From Sapria himalayana (taxonomy: Eukaryota > Streptophyta > Magnoliopsida > Malpighiales > Rafflesiaceae), in contig JAREIK010005489.1 of NCBI GenBank assembly GCA_029783825.1, positions 20,278 to 84,277 on the forward strand: a DNA stretch of 64,000 bases. The letters run 5' to 3'. The translations under genes were made by a program, and so were the position numbers. This document shows positions 39,757 through 52,916 of the stretch, one piece after another. The notes beneath the pieces were generated by a model. The model was not told where the DNA came from. It did not search any database and was given only the letters and a program-made list of their open reading frames with translations. Each line of letters starts with the position of its first letter. The first letter of the stretch is position 1.

Positions 39757-41670
39757 ATGGTGCATAAAGGACTCGGTCATGGTGGAAGTAGACGTGGACA
39801 TAGAAATGAACCAAATTCATCTAGTATGTTAGAACATGTTACAAAATTAGTATCATCTCATACCCACCATATCCATACTTCAACATCATAATCAACATCT
39901 CTATTTATATCACCTTCACCATCATTGAGACCTCTATTATCACCTTTATTAGATATAAGCCCACCACCCATTGTGCTTCATGCACACACTTTTGATCAAT
40001 CTCTATCTTCTACACAACATTTTACACCGATAATTCTCCCATTTACAAAACCAATGACATCATCAAATGTCATGTCTTCCTCTAATGTCAGTGTAAAGTT
40101 AGTAATTAAGATTGTGGATTTTAGGTAAAAGAAATATGTAAATATAACTTGAAAAAAAAATTTGATGTTACTGTTAGTGGTTTTTTTATATTGTTATGAT
40201 TTGATGGTTTTCAATGTTATTTATTTGATTGTACAGTTTTATTCTATCTCACAAGTATTCGACTATAATTACAAAGTCTTTCAAGAAAATGGCTGATTAT
40301 AAAGTATTCTCCTAGAAAAAAGTTTCTAAATCGACAAAAAAGTCTTATTTTAATGACTTTCAGGTAAAAATAACAAAACAAATGCATTAAAAATTAATTA
40401 TCTAATTACTTAACTATTATGTTAGTTATTATTCAAGCAGTAAATAATTATGTTATTGTTGTTAATATAAATTCTTTTGTGATGTTTCTATATATAGAAT
40501 TAGTGCACATGGGCACTCAAATTTGATGGAAAGATAAAATTAATTATGGGACAGCAAAGCTGCTCAATGTATTCTGATTTTGTCCATAAATTAAAGAATA
40601 TAAAAAAAGAAATGATTTTATATCCGAGAATGACTAGCCTGAGTGGCTTAAGTATTGGGAGGAGCCACATGTGAAGAAAAAATCAGATATTACCAGCAAA
40701 AATTGATGAAGAGAGGTAGCTGGACTAGGTACATGAATCTGTCGACACATAGGAGGGTCAAATTCGAACATTGAGCACGTTTGAGATTTGGTACAATTTT
40801 AAAATTTTAAACATTTATATATTTAGTCATTGTCCTAATTTTCCAATAAATCAAATCTCTGCATGGTTTTATTTATTTTGTTAAATTTTTTTATCATTTG
40901 TTTTTTTATGACTTAATAAAAACATATTCTAGGCTAGAGAATTGGGTGGAGATCCCAATTTTTATGAGATTTTCAGAAAGATACAAGTGAATAAAGTAGA
41001 TGATCTGTTTGTTGGCAACAAGTTTCAGATGATTACTATAAGAATTTGTTATATTAATAAAATTTCATAATACTATAGTACATTTTGAAAATTGTTTGGA
41101 ATGTAAAATATTTATTTTATTTTATGTATATCTAGAATAGAATTTTTTTTTATTTTATCTCATGAACTAATGGAGGAATGTGTGATAGCTACTCATCAAC
41201 ACGTTGAGGATTCAATGGATCTTCAACTAATTGACTATGATCCTATTTATTTGGAGACCATATTAAGTCGTAAAAAGTAGTGAGTGTACGACATCGGTTC
41301 GAAGGGAGTGACATTTTGTTGTAGTAGTCGTGCTTCTAATTCAACTGTCTCAGCAATGGTGGATGAGGCAATCGAACAATAAGCAATGAAAACAAATGAA
41401 CATATTGTAGTTATGGGGACCGAAATGAAAAAGAAGGATGAATAGATATCTCATTTGAAGGAAGAAATATATGAAATTAAAGAACAGAAGGATGTGCATT
41501 ATACTAATTTGATGGAAGAGATGCAAGAAATTAAAGAAATGAATGCTGAGATGAAAGAAATTAATAATGTAATGCAACAGTAGATGTCCTATATGGTGTC
41601 ACAGTTAGTGGCATTGATGCAACAGATAGCATTCCGAGATCTAGCTACGAAACCTAAGAGGAGAGGATAG
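39757..41670 (+). pseudogene. TnpA-like plant transposase (Ptta/En/Spm, Transposase_24 type), broken
   Basis: It starts MVHKGLGHGGSRRGHRNEP 118 bases after the TNP2 stop. Blocks in order are: a Ser/Pro-rich N-terminus; SFKKMADYKVFS and STKKSYFNDFQ (~40,277-40,364); W-containing LKFDGKI (~40,517); ARELGGDPNFYEIFRKIQ (~40,933-40,990); EECVIATHQHVEDSMD and IYLETI (~41,171-41,265); the coiled coil SHLKEEIYEIKEQKD (~41,451-41,495); and the end KRRG* at 41,670. Introns with gt...ag borders probably separate the blocks. Several in-frame stops (for example in the Ser-rich part and before the coiled coil) break it. In En/Spm the equivalent protein binds subterminal repeats. Confidence 0.78.
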
Positions 41671-42185
41671 CATTCCCTACTAATTATGAAATTGATTTCG
41701 TATGAGAATTATTTTTGAACTATTATTGATTTTTGTCTATGTGAAGCAAATAATTATGACATTTTTTTCTAGGTTTCAATTTTTTTATTCTGGTTTTGTT
41801 CTTTGATTTGCCGATTAACCTAATAATGAATCTTTGCAGGACACATTATGTGAGAATCATGAAAAAATTCTAATTCAAAGAATTCAGACATTGCCACAAA
41901 CCTTCCAATGCATGGGTCTCATATTTACTGATTTCAGCTTGATCAAAAGGAGGCTTAGCTTCTATTATCTCCATTATTCCTAAAACATTTTATGTTGGCA
42001 CTCTTTTTCTTTCTAAACATCATTGCTGGACATCTTTTAGATTTTTGTTGAAGCTGTATGACTATGAACTTTAATTTGTGTTTGTTCATGTCTATAATAA
42101 CTATTTTTATATATCTGTGAATATGTTTGTGTGTCCCCAAATTTTTTGGCTAAAGTTTTAGCCTATTATAGGTATGTAAAAGCCT
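41671..42185. other. CACTA 3' non-coding region, shared with element 1
   Basis: Reverse complement of about 4,730-5,235, including tctttgcaggacacatt-like and ccaatgcatgggtc segments. This is 3' trailer DNA of the TnpA-like transcript. No separate gene is visible. Confidence 0.6.
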
Positions 42186-42562
42186 TGGCTAGTCCTCCAT
42201 GGTGCTGAGAACAACACCTTAGCTTCTGAAGCTATGAATGAACCAAAAAATTAATTCCACACAAGCGTAAGTTTTTCTTGACACTCTTATTTTGTGCACA
42301 TATGCATCGTCGCAGTTCAGATCTAAGACTACTTGTTATCAGTTATTGGTTTGTAAATGTAATATGTTATGCTTTATGTGCAGGTGTAACAATGTTCTCT
42401 ATCTGTGTGGAGTATCGGAGAAAAAAGAACAAGAAAATTCGACCATGCCTGAGAGACCTATATGCGTGTTTTTTAAATCCTAGATTATTTTCTTCAGTTG
42501 TCTTTGATGGTATGTGTATTTGCATTAAAGTACAAGTGTGTGTGTCATCCAAGGCTATGTGA
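42186..42562 (+). pseudogene. Possible captured host-gene fragment with splice-like signals
   Basis: At the place where element 1 has its triplet repeats, element 2 has ~375 bases of more balanced composition. A 5' splice-like AAGC|GTAAGT at ~42,266, a 3' splice-like tttatgtgcag at ~42,384, and a second GTATGT at ~42,511 suggest an exon of about 42,385-42,510. One frame gives MFSICVEYRRKKNKK and LRDLYACFLNPRLF. I do not recognise the protein. It could also be chance. Confidence 0.35.
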
Positions 42563-42960
42563 GTATATATACATACATATAATACTGTAGTATATACATA
42601 CATATATACTTTTTAAAAATGTACGTATATACCATGTATATATCTACATATATACTGAGTATATAAGTATATATATACTAAGTATATTTGTTCGTATATG
42701 CTGAATATATTTGTACGTATATACTTAGTAGATACATACATATATACTATAGAATATAAGTACGTATATACTCAGTATATATGTACTTTTATACTATAGT
42801 ATATATACGTATATACCGAGTATATTTGTACATATATACTGAGTATATTTGTACTCAGTATATATGTACACATAATATTGTAGTTTTTATTTAGATATAT
42901 TTCAATAATATATGTACGAGTAAAATGCTAGTATATAAGTACATATATAGTAAAGTGTTA
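42563..42960. repeat. GTATATAC-type AT microsatellite block
   Basis: Repeated tatatactgagtatat and gtacgtatata strings over ~350 bases, also present in both copies of the element 1 duplication (about 2,830-2,990 and 4,200-4,390, reverse orientation). Non-coding. Confidence 0.7.
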
Positions 42961-43419
42961 TATATTTATTAAAACATAACATTTTTTTTTGATTTGATTG
43001 AGTGGTTAAAATTTCTTACATATTTGGGACTACATTATTCCCCATACAAAGATTGTATAAGTGAAGGGATTTTTTACTAGACATGATGTGTCGTGACTCG
43101 GACAGCTTTGTTGAAGTAGAAAAATGATGATCGGAGGAGCAGATGGAGAGAAAGCAACATCAATGCATTGATATATTATACTTTATACACTGTCAGTAGA
43201 TACATTGAAGAATAAGATGTAATGCAATTTTTGTTATTTTTTTATTTTAAATATGTAAATATTGTATTAGAATAAGTTATTAAATGATTTAATTTTTTGT
43301 TAATTATTAATTATCAGTTATAGTTTATATTTTTTTCAATTTAATATAAAAATATTAAATTATTTTATTAAAAAATTTAAAAATAAATTAAATTCTGAAA
43401 ATAGTTTTGAAATTAAAAT
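42961..43419. other. CACTA 3' AT-rich region, no gene seen
   Basis: The counterpart of element 1 at about 2,345-2,800, including the gtgactcggacagc segment (43,093) that is reversed at 2,670. No coding signal. Confidence 0.6.
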
Positions 43420-43858
43420 AGCTAGGGAAAATTCCATACCTAATTTATCAAATATCCCGAGCTAATTTAGCAAATTGCCCTAGCTAATTTAGCTTGGGAT
43501 ATCTTTATTTTAGCAAGGGATTTTTTCGTCTCTAAATTTATTTTGCTAAGGATTATTTCCATCACTAATATTTATAGACAGACACTTTAGATTGAGAAAG
43601 CTTTCATCATTATATCCGTTTAGTGATGGAAACTCTCATTTAGCTTGCTAATTTAGCTAGAGAAAATATTTTTTTAGCTAGTGATTTTTCCGTCACTAAA
43701 TTATTAGCTAGAGACACTTTCCTCACTATATTTAAGCGACGAGCACTTTAGATTGGGAATTGTTCCGTTGTTAATTCGTCGCTATATCCCATTTAGTGAT
43801 GGAAAACACCCATTTAGCTAGGGAATTTTCGGTAGCTATATGGGATTTTCTTGTAGTG
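43420..43858. repeat. 3' subterminal repeat block of CACTA element 2
   Basis: Dense copies of gctagggaaa, ttagctaggga and tcactaaat motifs in both orientations, ending in the terminal tagtg. It matches the block at 1,895-2,345 in reverse. Confidence 0.8.
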
Positions 43859-46800
43859 TATCTATCTATATGTATATTTATATATCTATTTATTTATCTA
43901 TCTTTCTTTCTTTCTATTTATCTATAAATCTATCTATCTATCTCTCGTTCAATCTATTTATCTGTAAATCAATCAATTAATCTATCTATACATCTATCTA
44001 TCTATTTGTCTATCTATCTATCTATCTATGTATCTTACTATTTATCTTTTAGTCTATCTATCTATCTGTCTTTCTATCTAACTTACTATATATATATATA
44101 TATATATATATCTATTTTTATATCTATTTATTTATCTATCTATATATCTATCTATCTATTTATTGATTTGTCTTTCTATTTGTCTATTTATCTATAAATT
44201 AATCTATCAATCACTATGTCTATCTATGTGACTATCAATATGTCTATCTATCAGTATATCAATCTATCTATTATTCTATCTATCAATATTTTTATCAATA
44301 TGTCTATCAATCTATCTATCTATTTATCTATCATTCTATCTATCTATCAAATGATCTATCATTCATTCAATCAATCATTAATCTGTCTATCTTTGTATAT
44401 ATCTATTTGTCTATCTATTTGTCTATCTATCTATGTAAATGTCTATCTATCTATTTGTCAATTTGTATATCTATCTTTCTATCTATTTGTGAATTTGTTT
44501 ATTTGTTTGTATTTCTGTGTATCTATCTATTTGTCAATCTATTATTCTAACTAATTATAAATCTATAAATCAATCAATCTATCTATCTATCTGTCTATCT
44601 ATATGAATATCTATATATCTATCAATCAATCTATCAATCATTTTATCAATAAATCAATCTATTTGTCTATCTATTAGTATATCTACCTATCTATCTATAA
44701 ATGTGGTCTTTCTATCTGTCTATTTATTTGTCTATCTATCTATCTATCTAACTATCTTTCTATCTTTTTATGTATCTATATGTCTATCTATATATCTATC
44801 TATTTATCTCTCTGTTCATCTTTCTATCGATCTATCTATCTATCTATTTACTATTTAACTTTTTGTCTATATACTTGTCTATCTATCTGACTATCTATTT
44901 ATCTATCAATCTATCTATCTGTCTCTCTATTTCTCTATATATCTATCTTTCTATCTAACTTAGTGTGTATTTATCTATCTTTCTTTATATCTATCTGACT
45001 ATTTATCTGTCTATTATTTGTGTATGTATCTATATATTTATCTATCTATCTATCTTTTTATCTATCATCGATCCATCTGACTATATTTGATTCTATCTAT
45101 CTATCTATATGTCTATCTATTTTAATATCTATCTATATATCTATATGTCTATCAATCTTTCTATCTATTTGACTTTCTATATATATTATTATCTGTCTAT
45201 CTATATGTCTATCTATCTATCTAACTATTAATAAATTAATATATCGATCTTTCTATGTATTTATCTGTCTAATAATATATCCATCTATGTATCGATCTTT
45301 CTGCCTTTATATTTGTCTATCTATCTATCTATTTGTCTGTTTATCAATTTGTATGTTAATCTGCCTATCAATCTATCTAGCAATCTATATATAAATATTT
45401 CTTTTAAAATGGCTATCAATTTTTTTATCAATCTATCATTATATCAATCTATATATATCTCTCTCTATCAATGTGTCAATCAATCTCTTTATAAATCTAT
45501 CTCTTTATATATCCATCTATTTATCTATCAATATTTATATTTATCATTATGTCTATCTATCTATCTATCTATATGTGTGTCTCTCTATCTATCAATTTAT
45601 CTATCTATCTTTATATCTATTTGTCTGTCTATTTGTTTATTTGTTTCTCTATTTATCTATATATCTATTAATCTATCTAATTGTCTATCTATCTATCTAT
45701 TTATATGTCTATCTATTTGTCTATCTGTTTGTCTGTCTAAATATCTATCCAATTATCTATCTACCTATCTATTTGACTAACAATTTGTCTATCTATCTAT
45801 TTATCTATCTATCTATTTTTCTATCTATCCGTGTCTCCATTCTATCTATCTATCTATCTAACTATCTATCATTTTTATCTATCTATCTATCAATATATGT
45901 ATCTTTCAATATGTCTATCTATCTGCCTATATTTCTACTTATCTACCTATCTAACTATCTATCTACCTATCTATCTATATGCATATCTATCTATCTATCT
46001 ATTTATTTATCTATCTATCTATATATCATTCTATTGATCTATCTGTGTATCTTAATTTGTATCTGTCTGTTTGTCTATCCATCTTTCTATATATCTGCCT
46101 ATCTATTTGTCTAACTATATTTTTATCTATCTATCTGTCTGTATATCTATCTATCTATCTATCTATATATCTATTTTTCTTTCTATCTATCTATCTGTAT
46201 TTTTATCTATCTATCTATCTATCTATCTTTCTATCCTCTATCATTCTGACTATCTTTCTATCTATCTATATCTATTTATCTTTTAATGTATATCTATCTA
46301 TCTATTTATATATCTATTTGTCTATCTATCCATCCATCAATTAATCTATCTATCTATCTATCTGTATTTCAATTTACCTTATTATTTGTCTAATAAACTA
46401 TTGATCTATCAATCTATCAATCTTTCTGTCTTTTTTTTATCTATCTATCTATCTATAAGTTTATCAATATGTCGATTTATCTATCTTTCAATATGTTAAT
46501 AAATCTATTAATCAATCTGTCTATCTATGAGTCTATCTATCAATCTATATATAAGTCTATCTATCTATATATTAATTTGTCTATCAATTTGTATAAAAAT
46601 TTGTATATCAACTTGTTTATCAATCTATCTATCAAAATTCGTTTCAATATGTCTATCAATCTATATTTCAATCTATCAATCTATCTATTTATATATTTGT
46701 CTTTTTATCTATCTATTAATCAATCATTCATTCATTATATCTATTCATCTATCTAACTTTCTGATATCAATCTTTCTATCTATTTTTTATCTATCTGTTA

Positions 46801-47811
46801 ATCTACATATCTATCTATCTTTCTTTCTTTCTATTTGTCTATCTATTTATCTATTTATCTATCTATCTATCTATCTATATATCTATCATTCTATCTATCT
46901 ATCTATCAATCTATCTAATTATATCTCTATCTATTTGTCTATTTATCTATCAATCAATATATCTATCTATTTGTATATCTTTATATATATCTATTAGTCT
47001 ATATATCTCTCTATCTAATTATCTATCTATATATTTATCTATCTGTCCATCTGTCTGTCTATCTACCTGTCTATCTATCTATCTATCTATCTTTTAATCT
47101 ATCTATTAATCTACCTATCAATTTGTATATCAATCTGTATATCAATATTTCTATCAATATGTTTATCAATTCATCTATAAATTTATTTTTCTATCTATTT
47201 TTATATATTTCTCTATCTCTCAATCAATCAATCAATATATATATAAATATATCTATATCTATCTATTTGCTTTATTTCGGTCTATCTATTTGTCTATTTT
47301 TTTATCTGTCTATGTATCTATCTATCTATTTGTCGATTTGCCTATCTACCTGTCTATCTATCTATCTGTTTATCTATCTATTTTTTTATCTATCTATTTG
47401 CCTATCTATCTTTCTATCTATCTATTTGTCTATTATTTTGTTGGTCTATACATCTATCTACCTATTTATATGTCTATTTATCTTTATATCTATCTGTCTA
47501 TCTATTTATATGTCTATTTATCTGTCTATCTATATGTCTATTTATTTGTCTATCTATCTTTCTTTCTTTCAATCTATCTATCTATCGCTCGGTTTATCTA
47601 TATTTCTATCTACCTATACATTATCTAACTATATGTGTATCTTTCTATCTGACTGTCTATCTATTTATCAATCTATCTATCTATCTATCTATCTATTTGT
47701 CTATCTATTTGTCTATCAATCTGTCTATCTATCTGTCTATCTATCTATCTATCTATCTATCTATTAATCAATCTATTCATCTATATATCTATCTACCTAC
47801 CTACCTACCTA

Positions 47812-47842
<31 letters not shown>

Positions 47843-47863
47843 CTATCTATCTCTCTATCTATC
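43859..47863. repeat. TATC tetranucleotide array B, left part
   Basis: About 4 kb of imperfect (TATC)n on the plus strand, so the strand is opposite to array A. Variants tgtc, tttc and caat are common, plus (TA)n runs such as 44,091-44,110 and 47,816-47,840. Long Tyr-Leu-Ser-Ile frames on the plus strand are artefacts. It begins directly at the 3' end of CACTA element 2 and is cut by a hAT element at 47,864. Confidence 0.95.
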
Positions 47864-50800
47864 TAGGGGTGTAACTCAGCCAAACTAAGCTGTATTAACA
47901 AAGGCTTAGGTTCAGGTCAATATTTTGGAAGGACTTGGATTCTGCTCGAGTTTGAGTTCATCTCGAGCTCATCAAGATCGATCTCGACCTGGGCTCATTC
48001 ATTTTAACTTCATTTGATTATAGCTCATGCTCGTTCATATGTGAGCTTGATGATATGCTTATTTGTAAGCTCGATAAGGAGTTCATTTCTAAGCTCATTT
48101 GCAAGCTCGGTAAGGAGTTTGTTTGTGAGCTCCTTTGAGTTCATCTGTGAGCTTGTTTATGATCTTTAAAAAAATTAATAGTTTAGCATCATATACTTTA
48201 TCTAAAAAATCCTAATAACTTAATACAACAAGTTATTAATAATAACTAACTAATCCAAACCAACTAAAACTTACAACACCAATGAAATAAAAAAAACTTA
48301 CAATCATCATTAAAATTTAAAAATAATGTTTAAATCTAACATATAACAACTTCAAAATAATCTTTATATCTTCATCTTTCACCGCGATCTCTTCCATTTA
48401 TTGGCCTCTGGAGCTTTCAAATAAAAGCAAACCTTGATAGTTTAAATAGGTAAAATAAACTTCGAATAAAAATATAATAAAAGCTCAAAAGACTACACCT
48501 CAAATAATAAGATAAATAATAAGTAACTTTGAATATTTTCTAATCAAAAAATAATAATAAACCCATGTAACCCAACCTCAACTATATGCCAAAAATTAAA
48601 GAATATACAAGAAATGAAATCAGCTCCACATTATGCCATAAAAGCAACTTTCAAGTGTGATGTATTTGAATCTCTTTGAAGTCCTCTTCATACTATAAAA
48701 ATTGTAACAATTTATAAAAATAAAATAAAAAATTAACATTGTAAAACAAAACATAAACATGTACATAAACAACAATAAAAAAGCTCAAAATATTAAAATT
48801 TAATAACAGCACAAAATCAAATGTAAACTTAAAATATGATAAAAATTTGAGATTTACTTTTCTTTTTCACTTTATCCTATAAAAAGCACGCCAATCTTCA
48901 CCTCATAATAATACATTAACCATGTATGCTCCTAAAGATCCATGATGTGGTTCAATAACTCTCCCCACAGCACTGAATGCAGACTCTGAAGCTACATTTG
49001 TGATTGGAATTGATAAAACATAACATGTCATCTTTGATAATACTCAAAACTTTAGAGACTTAATCTTCCACCAATCTAAGACATCAAAATTTTAATTTTC
49101 ACAACGATGTATTTAAATCAGATTTAACTTGTTCAATTGATTATTCAAGATGTCTTATATAACTAAAAAATTAAGTCCTCACTCCATTTGTTCCCATCGT
49201 CACAACACTAGAAGATTCATTTTGATTCTCACATTCACCCTCTTTTTCACTACCATTTGCTTTATGAGCTTCAACATAATCTCTATAAAGCATGCACAAA
49301 GTCTCACGAATAGTTATAATATGTTCAATGATATCTGATCTTGAGTAAATCATAGGAAAATGCCACTCAATCAATTGTATTTTATTTCTTGGATCTAAAA
49401 TGGTTGCCATAGAGATCAACAAATTGCACTCACCCCAATACATTTCAAACCCATCTTTCATCTTCATAATCATTGAATGCATAAACTCATTTTCATCAAG
49501 ATTTTTTTCATCCAACAACCTCTTGATATTATAAAGCTCGGGAAAAAAAAATTTGATGTTGGATATCCAGAACCTACAATAACATCTATGATATTACCCA
49601 ATTGAAATAAATAATTTTAAAAGCATGTAAATCACAAAATTAATTAAGATTAGTCAAATAAAATAATAATACGTAAAATGATTTTTATAAGTTCATTAAA
49701 TGCTGCAATAAATGAGGAAATTTCAACAAATTTCATCCAATCATCCTCACTAGGCAAGAACAAGCAACTTGCTTCTCTTTGTGAATATCTAGGAAAACAA
49801 CTTTGAACTCCAAGATAGTCAACAACATAAATAATGCTGCAATCCACCTGTGCAACAATCAAAAATAAGTTTATTTGAAGGCAACTTTAATTGCTTCAAA
49901 ATTTCTCCAAAAATATTCAGATGACTATCTGACTGTGTCACATGTTTAACACTTTCTTGTACATTCTTAATTATATCTCCAATCTCTAATAACCCATCTT
50001 GTACAAGAAGATTTAGATTATGTGCACAACACCTCATATGAAACAACTTGCCACAAAGAGCAAGTTGATTTTTATAGGAAAGGTACCTCTTGACATGCAA
50101 ATAACAACATCAGTGTAAGAGACACTATAAACTATCACACTCCAAAATTTATCATCAATTTCTCATTCAACCAAATACTTTCTTAAGGCATCACAAATGG
50201 CAAGTCCGGAATGAGGTGGTAGTACATCACAAACACTAAGAGTACCCTTTTGCAATTTCTAATTAGAATCTATAAAATGGCAAGTAACAACCATATAATA
50301 AACCTTCGATTGGTTGACTTCTATATATCAAATGTCACAATTACTTAATTTTCATATTTCAGAAGAGTGGAAACTTTTTTATTTTCCACCTCATAACTTG
50401 AAAAGCAATCTTTTCTTATAGTTTCACGACTACCCTTTTGATAACGTGGAGTTATAGTCTCCAACAACAAATTAAACACTTCATACTCCACAAAAGAAAA
50501 TGTTAGCTCATGGACCATGATCAAATGAGATAATATATCTTTAATATTAGTTTGGTCATATTTAAAATTTTGTATTAAAGCTACCATTACATACTCTATT
50601 ATAGAGGAATTTAGTGTTAGTTCCTTTTGTCCAAACAAATTTATTTTCTTTCTAATACAATTTTTTTTAATGTGCCTAAGTAAGTGAGATGAAGTTCCAG
50701 CCTTAGGAAGTGTAAATCACCACTTGCAATGGATGTATTCAGCCTTTTCTGATTTATCAGGAAGGGTGACTATTTTAAATTTTGACCTTACTTGGGAGGT

Positions 50801-52006
50801 TCACTTTCTCTTCTTTGCGTAATCACCCCCACCCTCTTCACGATCTTCAACATTTTCAACCCCATCAACACCCATAGTTGTAGATGATGTGTTTTTCTTA
50901 TTCAAATTCACATTTTCTACAACAACATCTATAGCATTTTCATTATATGACTTTTTTGTGAATTTTCAGGGGATAACATACTGGAAACATGGTCCGACAT
51001 CCTATACAGCATAACAAAACAAATTGGAAATAAATAAGATAGATTTCATATAATTTCAACACGGAAATTGTATATGAAAATTTGGAAAACTTTAAACACC
51101 CCAATTCAGCAACACAGAATTCAATCAAAAATAGTAGAAGACATTTGATTCACACTTTCATTAAAACATTCACTTTGGGGTCTTTCACATCAAGTTTATT
51201 TTATGTTTTCTCTTTCATTTGATATTCATTCTACTAGAGCAAGGGGTGAAAGAGACAAAGGTCAAAAGAGCTAAGAGAATTGTAGCCTACTAAGATGAGT
51301 TTTTCCCTTTGTGATGCAAAAATCAGTAGTCTAAGTAAATTGAGTCATTAAAATCTAAGTTGGTGCAATGGCTGTGCTTTCTTTGCAGCAAAATACAAAC
51401 TTGCACTCGATGCTTTGATTTGTAGAAGTTAGTGAGAGATGGAGCAATGCCATTTCTAGCAATATTTCAACTTTCTCATTGTAGAGACCAAGACATAGAG
51501 AACAAGACCAAAGCTATAAGTTGCAAAGAAATTGGCAATAAAGAGATAAGAAATTAACAATGGAAAAAAGGAAAAGAAGAAGAGAACAGGGGAGAGTGTG
51601 GCATGGCGGGCATCGGGTGGTGGTAGATAATAGGAGAGCCGGGAGAGTAATATCTAATATGATCTTTAAGGGTTTTTAATGGGGATGGGGAAGAAAAGAT
51701 CAGAAATTTGGAAGTCAGAACATCGAAGTGATTGAACATGTGTCAAACTTTTCTTGAGCCTATTCACGAGAATGTTCACGAACATATTGCGAGCCTATTC
51801 GTGAGCATGTTCACGAGCTGGTAAATGAGCCAATTCACAAACTTTTGCAAGCCAAACTTAAGGAAGCTTGGGTTGAGCTCGTTTAACTTACTAGCCAAAA
51901 TGGAGTTTGGGCTCGGCTCATTTAACTTAAAAAACGAATTCAAACGAGCTTTTACCGAGCCGAGCTCCGAATGAATCATGAATCATTTGGTTCAGTTACA
52001 CCCCTA
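47864..52006 (-). mobile_element. hAT transposon with perfect 8-bp target duplication
   Basis: The inverted ends read TAGGGGTGTAACT on both sides (47,864 inward and 52,006 inward). They are flanked by the same 8 bases, tatctatc, at 47,856-47,863 and 52,007-52,014. An 8-base duplication is the hAT hallmark, although inside a TATC array a match of this kind is easy to get by chance. Just inside both ends lie repeats with gagctcg, gagcc and gttcacgagc/gtgagctt motifs. The element is 4,143 bases and encodes a broken hAT transposase on the minus strand. Confidence 0.9.
48920..51000 (-). pseudogene. hAT-family transposase (BED finger, RNase H fold, hATC), broken
   Basis: It starts MSDHVSSMLSPENSQK at 51,000. 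A BED-finger region follows at ~50,690-50,830 (YAKKRK*TSQV, ...CKW*FTLPKAGTSSHLLRH), with a stop where the second Cys region lies. Then come VHELTFSFVEYEVFN and SRETIRKDC (50,345-50,640), the classical FHMRCCAHNLNLLVQDGL (~50,000), LPSEDDWMKFVEISSF (~49,740), MATILDPRNKIQLIEW (~49,370-49,420), and the hATC dimerisation domain FDVLDWWKIK...LSIPITNVASESAFSAVGRV (48,920-49,090). The order and motifs are those of plant Ac/RICESLEEPER-type transposases. In-frame stops and shifts break it. The AT-rich gaps may be introns or damage. Confidence 0.88.
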
Positions 52007-52916
52007 TATCTATCTATCTATCTATTTATTTTCTATATCTATATATATATATATATCATTCTATCTATATATCTGTCTATCTATCTATCTATATTTTTAT
52101 CAATCTATCTATCTATCTATTTATCTATCTATATGTCTATATATTTATCTATCTATTAATTTATTTGTCTCTCTATTTATATATCTATTTGTCTACCTAT
52201 CTATTTATCAATCTATCTATATATCTATCTTTCTTTCTGTTTATCTTTTTGTCTATCTATCTATGTATCTAGCTATCTATTTATCTATCAATCAATCTAT
52301 CAATCTATCTATATATCTATCTATATATCTATTTATCAATCTATCTATCAATCTATCTATTTGTCTATATATCTATCTATCTATCTAATAATCAATTAAT
52401 CTATCTATCTATATGTGTATCTATCTATCTGTCAATCAAATCATCTATCAATATGTCTATCAATCTATCAATTTATTTATCTATATTTCTATCTATCAAT
52501 TTGTCTTTTTATTTGTATATCAATCTGTCTATCAATCTGTCTATCTATCTATCTATTTGTCTATATATATGTCTATCTATTTATCTATCTAACTATTGGT
52601 CTATCAATTTATCTCTCAATATGTCTATCAATCTATCTATCAATCTGTCAATAAATCAATCAATCTATCTATCTATAAATATATCTATAAATTTGTATAT
52701 CAAATTGCCTATATTTTTGTCTATCTGTCTGTTTGTCCATCTGTTTGTTTATTTTTTAGTCTATCTATATTTCCATGTATCTGTATGTTTGCATGCTTGC
52801 CTCATTGTCTGCCTACCTGATTATGGGTCTATCTATCTATATATCTATCTATCTAATGGTTTGTCTATCTATTTTTATTTATGTCTATCTGTATGTCTAT
52901 ATGTTTATTTGTCTAT
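52007..52916. repeat. TATC tetranucleotide array B, right part
   Basis: Continuation of array B beyond the hAT insertion, same strand (TATC on plus), ~0.9 kb, running directly into CACTACAAAA of element 3. Open frames are repeat artefacts. Confidence 0.95.

Larger units (their letters stand above)
30749..43858 (+). mobile_element. CACTA (En/Spm) transposon, element 2, forward orientation
   Basis: Left end CACTAAAAGAAAATG at 30,749; right end ttttcttgtagtg closing at 43,858, whose reverse complement begins CACTACAAGAAAAT. Subterminal repeats lie inside both ends. Internal order: AT-rich 5' region, TA-rich region with a tRNA-like piece, CT tract, TNP2, TnpA-like gene, a possible captured fragment, 3' repeats. 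Length is 13.1 kb. Flanking triplets are tag (left) and tat (right), so a 3-base target duplication is at best imperfect. It lies between tetranucleotide arrays of opposite strand. Both genes are broken. Confidence 0.85.

Noticed and set aside
42292..42603. Overlapping frames on both strands near the possible captured exon
   Set aside because: Only one strand shows matching splice-like signals; the other frames are shadows. None could be named.
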